Assembly: GCA_900555635.1 (NCBI GenBank)
Contig: USLU01000047.1
Span: 1-36,190, forward strand
Direction of reading: 5' to 3'
DNA: 36,190 nt
Origin: an uncultured Bacteroides sp.
GTDB taxonomy: Bacteria; Bacteroidota; Bacteroidia; Bacteroidales; Bacteroidaceae
Below the pieces are notes generated by a model. The model saw nothing but the letters and a program-made list of their open reading frames with translations, made no database searches and had not been told where the DNA came from. Each line of letters opens with the position of its first letter. Positions within the stretch are counted from its first letter, which is position 1. Shown here one piece after another: positions 32,629 through 36,190 of this stretch. A program made the translations under genes and the position numbers.

Positions 32629-34513
32629 ACTAAAGCAGTATTGGGGTTATGATAACTTCCGTGGCATACAGGAAGATATCATCAACAGTATAGGCGAAGG
32701 CAAAGACACTTTAGGGCTAATGCCCACCGGAGGCGGTAAGTCCATCACTTTCCAAGTGCCGGCGCTTGCCAAAGAGGGATTGTGCATTGTCATTACCCCC
32801 CTGATAGCCTTGATGAAAGATCAGGTACAAAACTTGAAGAAGCGTGGCATTAAAGCACTTGCCATCTACTCGGGAATGAGCAGGCAAGAGATCCTTACCA
32901 CACTGGAGAATTGTATCTTCGGCAACTTCAAGTTCCTCTATATCTCTCCCGAACGACTGGATACAGAAATCTTCCGTACGAAATTGCAGAGGATGAATGT
33001 CTGCATGATTACTGTGGATGAAAGTCACTGTATATCACAGTGGGGCTATGATTTCCGTCCTGCCTACCTCAAAATAGCAGAAATACGAGAACTACTACCC
33101 GGCGTGCCCGTGCTTGCATTAACCGCCACCGCTACTCCGGCGGTAGTAAAAGACATTCAAGCCCGACTACACTTTCGTGAGGAGAATGTATTCCGCATGA
33201 GCTTTGAGCGCAAGAACCTCGCTTATATCGTTCGCAATACAGAAAATAAAACAAGAGAACTGTTGCACATCCTGCGTCGCATGTCCGGAAGCGCCATTAT
33301 TTACGTACGCAACCGCCGCCGTACCAAGGAAATCACCGAACTGCTACATAACGAAGACATTACCGCAGACTTTTATCATGCCGGACTTGACAATGCAACC
33401 AAAGACATCCGTCAGCAACGCTGGCAAACAGGTGAAAGCCGCGTTATGGTAGCTACCAACGCCTTCGGTATGGGTATCGATAAACCGGATGTACGCATCG
33501 TTATCCACCTCGACCTACCGGATTCCATAGAGGCCTACTTTCAGGAAGCGGGACGCGCCGGACGTGACGGGGAAAAAGCATACGCAGTGATCCTTTATGC
33601 CAAATCGGACAAAACGACTCTACACAAACGTATTCCGGATACTTTTCCCGAGAAAGATTATATAAAAGAGGTATACGAACATATACAGTACTATTACCAA
33701 ATGGCGATGGGCGACGGACAAGATTGTGTGCGCGAATTTAATATAGAAGACTTCTGCCGGAAATTCAAATACTTCCCGGTTCCCGTTGATAGTGCCTTGA
33801 AAATACTTACTCAAGCGGGTTACCTGGAATATACCGACGAGCAGGACAATGCTTCGCGCTTACTTTTCACCATCCGCCGGGACGAGCTCTACAAATTACG
33901 GGAAATGGGTGAGAACATGGACAAGCTTATTCAAACCGTATTGCGCTCTTATACCGGAGTATTCACCGATTTTGCTTTCATCAATGAAGACTCGCTAGCC
34001 GTACGCACCGGACTTACCCGCAAACAAGTATATGATTTGCTGATCCAACTAGCCAAGCAACGTATCGTCAGTTACATTCCACAAAAGAAGACACCTTATA
34101 TTATATACACGCGCGAACGCGTCGAGATGCGGCATCTACAAATTCCCCGTAGTGTATACGAAGAACGCAAAGAACGGTACGAAAAGAGAATAGATGCCAT
34201 GCTGGACTATGTAACCAATGATACCGTATGCCGTAGCCGCATGTTATTACGTTACTTCGGAGAAACGAACGAGCACAATTGTGGGCAATGTGATACCTGT
34301 ATCAGTTTAAGAAACAAAGAAGTTACTGAGCAACCCTCATCGAAAGAACTCACCGCGAAGATACTTCACGTTTTATCCCGGCAAGCAATGTCTCCGGCAG
34401 CCTTAGCCGAGCATTTATCTGCCGAGAAAGAAACATTAGTCGACCTGTTACATGAGTTATTGGATAAAGGCCAAGTAATTGCTGTGGACGGAATGCTGCA
34501 AATAAAAAAATAA
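32579..34513 (+). CDS. recQ: ATP-dependent DNA helicase RecQ (without HRDC domain)
   Basis: 644 residues from ATG 32579; a longer frame opens at a TTG (32468) wholly within repeats. A 3'-5' DNA helicase of recombination and repair, the natural partner of RecJ just upstream. Helicase motifs: MPTGGGKS with Lys54, TVDESH (Asp147-His150; Ser in place of the usual Glu-Ala variants), ALTATATP, IYVRNRR, ATNAFGMGIDKPDVR and QEAGRAGRDG. The RecQ zinc domain has the four cysteines C...CGQCDTC, followed by a winged helix; the last 60 residues form a small helical, winged-helix-like segment, and no HRDC domain is present. The first 16 residues (NSQLSTLNSQL) are translated repeat, so the real start could be a non-ATG codon nearer LLKQYWGYDNFRG. 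Confidence 0.93.
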   Translation: MSPASPNSQLSTLNSQLLKQYWGYDNFRGIQEDIINSIGEGKDTLGLMPTGGGKSITFQVPALAKEGLCIVITPLIALMKDQVQNLKKRGIKALAIYSGMSRQEILTTLENCIFGNFKFLYISPERLDTEIFRTKLQRMNVCMITVDESHCISQWGYDFRPAYLKIAEIRELLPGVPVLALTATATPAVVKDIQARLHFREENVFRMSFERKNLAYIVRNTENKTRELLHILRRMSGSAIIYVRNRRRTKEITELLHNEDITADFYHAGLDNATKDIRQQRWQTGESRVMVATNAFGMGIDKPDVRIVIHLDLPDSIEAYFQEAGRAGRDGEKAYAVILYAKSDKTTLHKRIPDTFPEKDYIKEVYEHIQYYYQMAMGDGQDCVREFNIEDFCRKFKYFPVPVDSALKILTQAGYLEYTDEQDNASRLLFTIRRDELYKLREMGENMDKLIQTVLRSYTGVFTDFAFINEDSLAVRTGLTRKQVYDLLIQLAKQRIVSYIPQKKTPYIIYTRERVEMRHLQIPRSVYEERKERYEKRIDAMLDYVTNDTVCRSRMLLRYFGETNEHNCGQCDTCISLRNKEVTEQPSSKELTAKILHVLSRQAMSPAALAEHLSAEKETLVDLLHELLDKGQVIAVDGMLQIKK

Positions 34514-34518
34514 TTCAT

Positions 34519-34526
34519 TACTTTTG
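34519..34526 (+). promoter_or_regulatory. Putative -7 box before the TPR gene
   Basis: TACTTTTG matches TAnnTTTG four bases after the recQ stop and about 75 bases before the TPR gene start. No TTTG lies at the right distance. It could serve the TPR gene and the exported phosphatase-family gene separately from recQ. Confidence 0.4.
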
Positions 34527-34531
34527 CCACT

Positions 34532-34567
34532 GAGAAGCAGTTTATCCCCTTCTCTCCTTTTTTATTT
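34532..34567 (+). terminator. Weak terminator-like hairpin after recQ
   Basis: GAGAAG (34532-34537) pairs with CTTCTC (34549-34554) around an eleven-base loop, then TCC and a T-rich run. The stem is only six pairs, so termination would be partial; it may attenuate read-through from recQ into the TPR gene. Confidence 0.4.
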
Positions 34568-34599
34568 TTATTAAATTCATAACTTTCAATTTACTGCAT

Positions 34600-35562
34600 A
34601 TGGGATTCTTTAAGTCTTTTTTCTCCGGCAAAACCGAAAATCCGGTAGATGAGAAACAAAAAAATAATCAAAAGAACTTTGAGATATTCAAGTATGACGG
34701 CATGCGTGCCCAACGTATGGGACGTGCGGATTATGCCATCAAGTGTTTCACCGAGGCCCTTGCTATTCAAGAGGATTTCGAGACAATGGGCTATCTGGCG
34801 CAAGTCTATATCCAAACCCAAGAGTTAGAAGAAGGACGCAAATTGCTGGAAGAGATGATTAAAAAAGAACCAGAACATATATCCACTTATATCACCCTCG
34901 CCAATGTTTGCTATATGCTGGAGGACTATCCGGCTATGGCAGAAGCTGCCAAGAAAGCCATAGAAATAGAAGAAGGCAATGCCATAGCACATTACTTGCT
35001 TGGCAAAGCAGATAATGGGCAAGGAGACGGTATCATGTGTGTTGCCCACCTCACCAAAGCCATCGTACTGAAAGACGATTTTATCGAAGCCCGCCTGTTG
35101 CGTGCAGAAGCTTTGACAAAAATGCAACAATACAAAGAAGCGATGGAAGACATTGACGCCATCCTGGCACACGATCCCGAAGATGAAAGCGCCTTATTGC
35201 AACGTGGAAAAATCAGAGAAGCTACCGGCAATAATGAAGAAGCCGAGAACGACTATCACCATGTTACTGAACTAAACCCGTTCAACGAGCAAGCATTCCT
35301 CTACTTAGGACAGCTCTATATCACACAAAAGAAACTTACCGAAGCCATCGAACTCTTTGACGAAGCCATCGAACTGAACCCCAATTTTGCAGAAGCCTAC
35401 CACGAACGTGGACGCGCCAAACTACTGAATGGCGACAAAGACGGTTCCATGGAAGACATGAAAAAAGGATTGGAACTCAAGCCGAAAGACATCCGGAACA
35501 TCAACGGCCAATTCGGTAACCAGCCAGGAGGAAACGCTACCGGGAATATATTAGGATTATAA
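34600..35562 (+). CDS. Tetratricopeptide-repeat protein
   Basis: 320 residues, ATG start, no signal peptide, so probably cytoplasmic, though MGFFKSFFSGK could lie on a membrane. After about 30 residues come roughly eight TPR units (about residues 30-300) with the A/G/Y pattern, for example MGRADYAIKCFTEALAIQ, EDYPAMAEAAKKAIEIEEG and KLTEAIELFDEAIELNPNFA. The C-terminus is Gly/Asn-rich (QPGGNATGN). TPR arrays act as docking surfaces for other proteins; I cannot name a partner. It may be transcribed with the phosphatase-family gene 20 bases downstream. Confidence 0.85.
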   Translation: MGFFKSFFSGKTENPVDEKQKNNQKNFEIFKYDGMRAQRMGRADYAIKCFTEALAIQEDFETMGYLAQVYIQTQELEEGRKLLEEMIKKEPEHISTYITLANVCYMLEDYPAMAEAAKKAIEIEEGNAIAHYLLGKADNGQGDGIMCVAHLTKAIVLKDDFIEARLLRAEALTKMQQYKEAMEDIDAILAHDPEDESALLQRGKIREATGNNEEAENDYHHVTELNPFNEQAFLYLGQLYITQKKLTEAIELFDEAIELNPNFAEAYHERGRAKLLNGDKDGSMEDMKKGLELKPKDIRNINGQFGNQPGGNATGNILGL

Positions 35563-35582
35563 ACCCAATATCATCATTGTCC

Positions 35583-36190
35583 ATGAAGCATCATCTATCC
35601 CTACTCTCGTTACTTCTAATAATGTTTATCCCGGCTTCTGCTCAAAAAGTCGGCGTGAACATTCTCTCCTATAATGTGCATAATTGCATCGGCATGGACA
35701 AGGAACAGGATTACCAACGCATAGCCAATGTCATTCAGCAAGCCGATCCGGACATTGTAGCCTTGCAAGAATTAGATAGTGTGACCGAACGCAACAAGGG
35801 CATCTATGCCCTCGGTGAATTGAAAAAACTCACCGGAATGCATGGTGTTTACGCATCTGCCATTCCCTTTCAGGGTGGTAGCTACGGCATAGGCATACTC
35901 TCTAAAGAAGCTCCGATTAAGCATGAAGTCATCTCCATGCCCGGGAGGGAAGAGAAGCGTGCCTTGATAATTGCCGAATTCAAGGATTATGTATTCTGTG
36001 CCACACACCAATCACTTACTGCCGAAGACCAGCTACTTTCTGTACCGTTGATACAGGAAGCCCTGAAAGGTATTCATAAACCTATCTTCCTGGCAGGTGA
36101 CATGAATTCCAAGCCCCAAAGTAAGCCACAAGAAATGTTGGCCGGGCAATTCGTTACTCTTAATGATACAGCTGTTCATACCTTCCCCCT
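35583..36190 (+). CDS. Secreted endonuclease/exonuclease/phosphatase-family protein (3' end outside the window)
   Basis: At least 202 residues; the frame is open to the window end. ATG at 35583 follows the TPR gene stop by 20 bases. The N-terminus MKHHLSLLSLLLIMFIPASA is a signal peptide with a cleavage site near ASAQ, so the protein is exported. The EEP fold motifs are in order: ILSYNVHN (Asn of the active site), IVALQELD (metal-binding Glu), YVFCATHQS and FLAGDMNSKP (Asp and Asn). Such proteins cleave phosphodiesters in nucleic acids, lipids or sugars; periplasmic placement suggests a phosphodiesterase or nuclease. The final catalytic SDH motif is expected beyond the edge. Confidence 0.85.
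   Translation, partial: MKHHLSLLSLLLIMFIPASAQKVGVNILSYNVHNCIGMDKEQDYQRIANVIQQADPDIVALQELDSVTERNKGIYALGELKKLTGMHGVYASAIPFQGGSYGIGILSKEAPIKHEVISMPGREEKRALIIAEFKDYVFCATHQSLTAEDQLLSVPLIQEALKGIHKPIFLAGDMNSKPQSKPQEMLAGQFVTLNDTAVHTFP

Noticed and set aside
1..36190. tRNA, rRNA, insertion sequence, phage or conjugative genes
   Set aside because: I looked on both strands and found no cloverleaf, rRNA segment, transposase, integrase or attachment-site pair.

Overview
The window looks like a chromosomal segment of a Bacteroides-type member of the Bacteroidota. The evidence is a SusC/SusD pair with a lipoprotein and glycan enzymes, several lipoproteins with short lipoboxes, a cluster of housekeeping genes (glmM, rpe, comEC, fmt, tsaC, recJ, recQ), and promoters of the Bacteroides form (TTTG, about 18 bases, then TAnnTTTG). 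I see no rRNA, tRNA, CRISPR array, transposase or phage gene. The species cannot be fixed by reading alone.

Layout. Positions 1-2111 (minus strand) hold a putative two-gene operon: a lipoprotein resembling a degenerate FKBP prolyl isomerase, then glmM, closed by an intrinsic terminator. Positions 2112-3653 are strongly AT-rich and hold one secreted lipoprotein with a beta/gamma-crystallin-like C-terminus and a long imperfect hairpin; they look like an accessory insert. Positions 3654-7548 hold a DHH/DHHA1 phosphoesterase and an rpe-comEC pair. Positions 7636-14762 form one minus-strand operon for heavy-metal efflux: a CzcA/CusA-type RND pump fused to its own TolC-type outer-membrane factor, a short lipoprotein adaptor, and a LytS/LytT-type two-component system. 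Positions 14878-18210 hold tsaC-clc-fmt, with a clear promoter that fixes the tsaC start. A plus-strand thioesterase follows.

Positions 18736-29213 form a six-gene polysaccharide utilization locus, read in the order susC, susD, surface lipoprotein, ROK kinase, GH2 enzyme, XylR-like regulator. The GH2 active site has the GSD plus FNTETG pattern of exo-beta-D-glucosaminidases, so the proposed pathway is import of a glucosamine-containing oligosaccharide, trimming by GH2 and phosphorylation by the ROK kinase. Upstream of susC a TAATTTTG box with no good -33 element is preceded by an 18-base direct repeat at 21-base spacing. That is a natural candidate operator for the XylR/AraC-type regulator encoded at the end of the same operon.

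Positions 29369-30133 hold yaaA. Positions 30134-30733 have no gene but contain a striking block of degenerate tandem repeats (five 23-base units flanked by 22-base units). From 30734 to the window end the plus strand carries recJ, recQ, a TPR protein and the start of a secreted endonuclease/exonuclease/phosphatase-family protein that runs off the edge. The recQ N-terminus appears to be encoded by an intergenic heptamer repeat.

Most unusual: the pump-TolC fusion with an internal signal peptide next to a truncated adaptor; the direct repeat at the susC promoter; the nested tandem-repeat block at 30250-30512; and three proteins that keep a fold while apparently losing active-site or metal residues (ComEC C-terminus, FKBP-like lipoprotein, ROK kinase).
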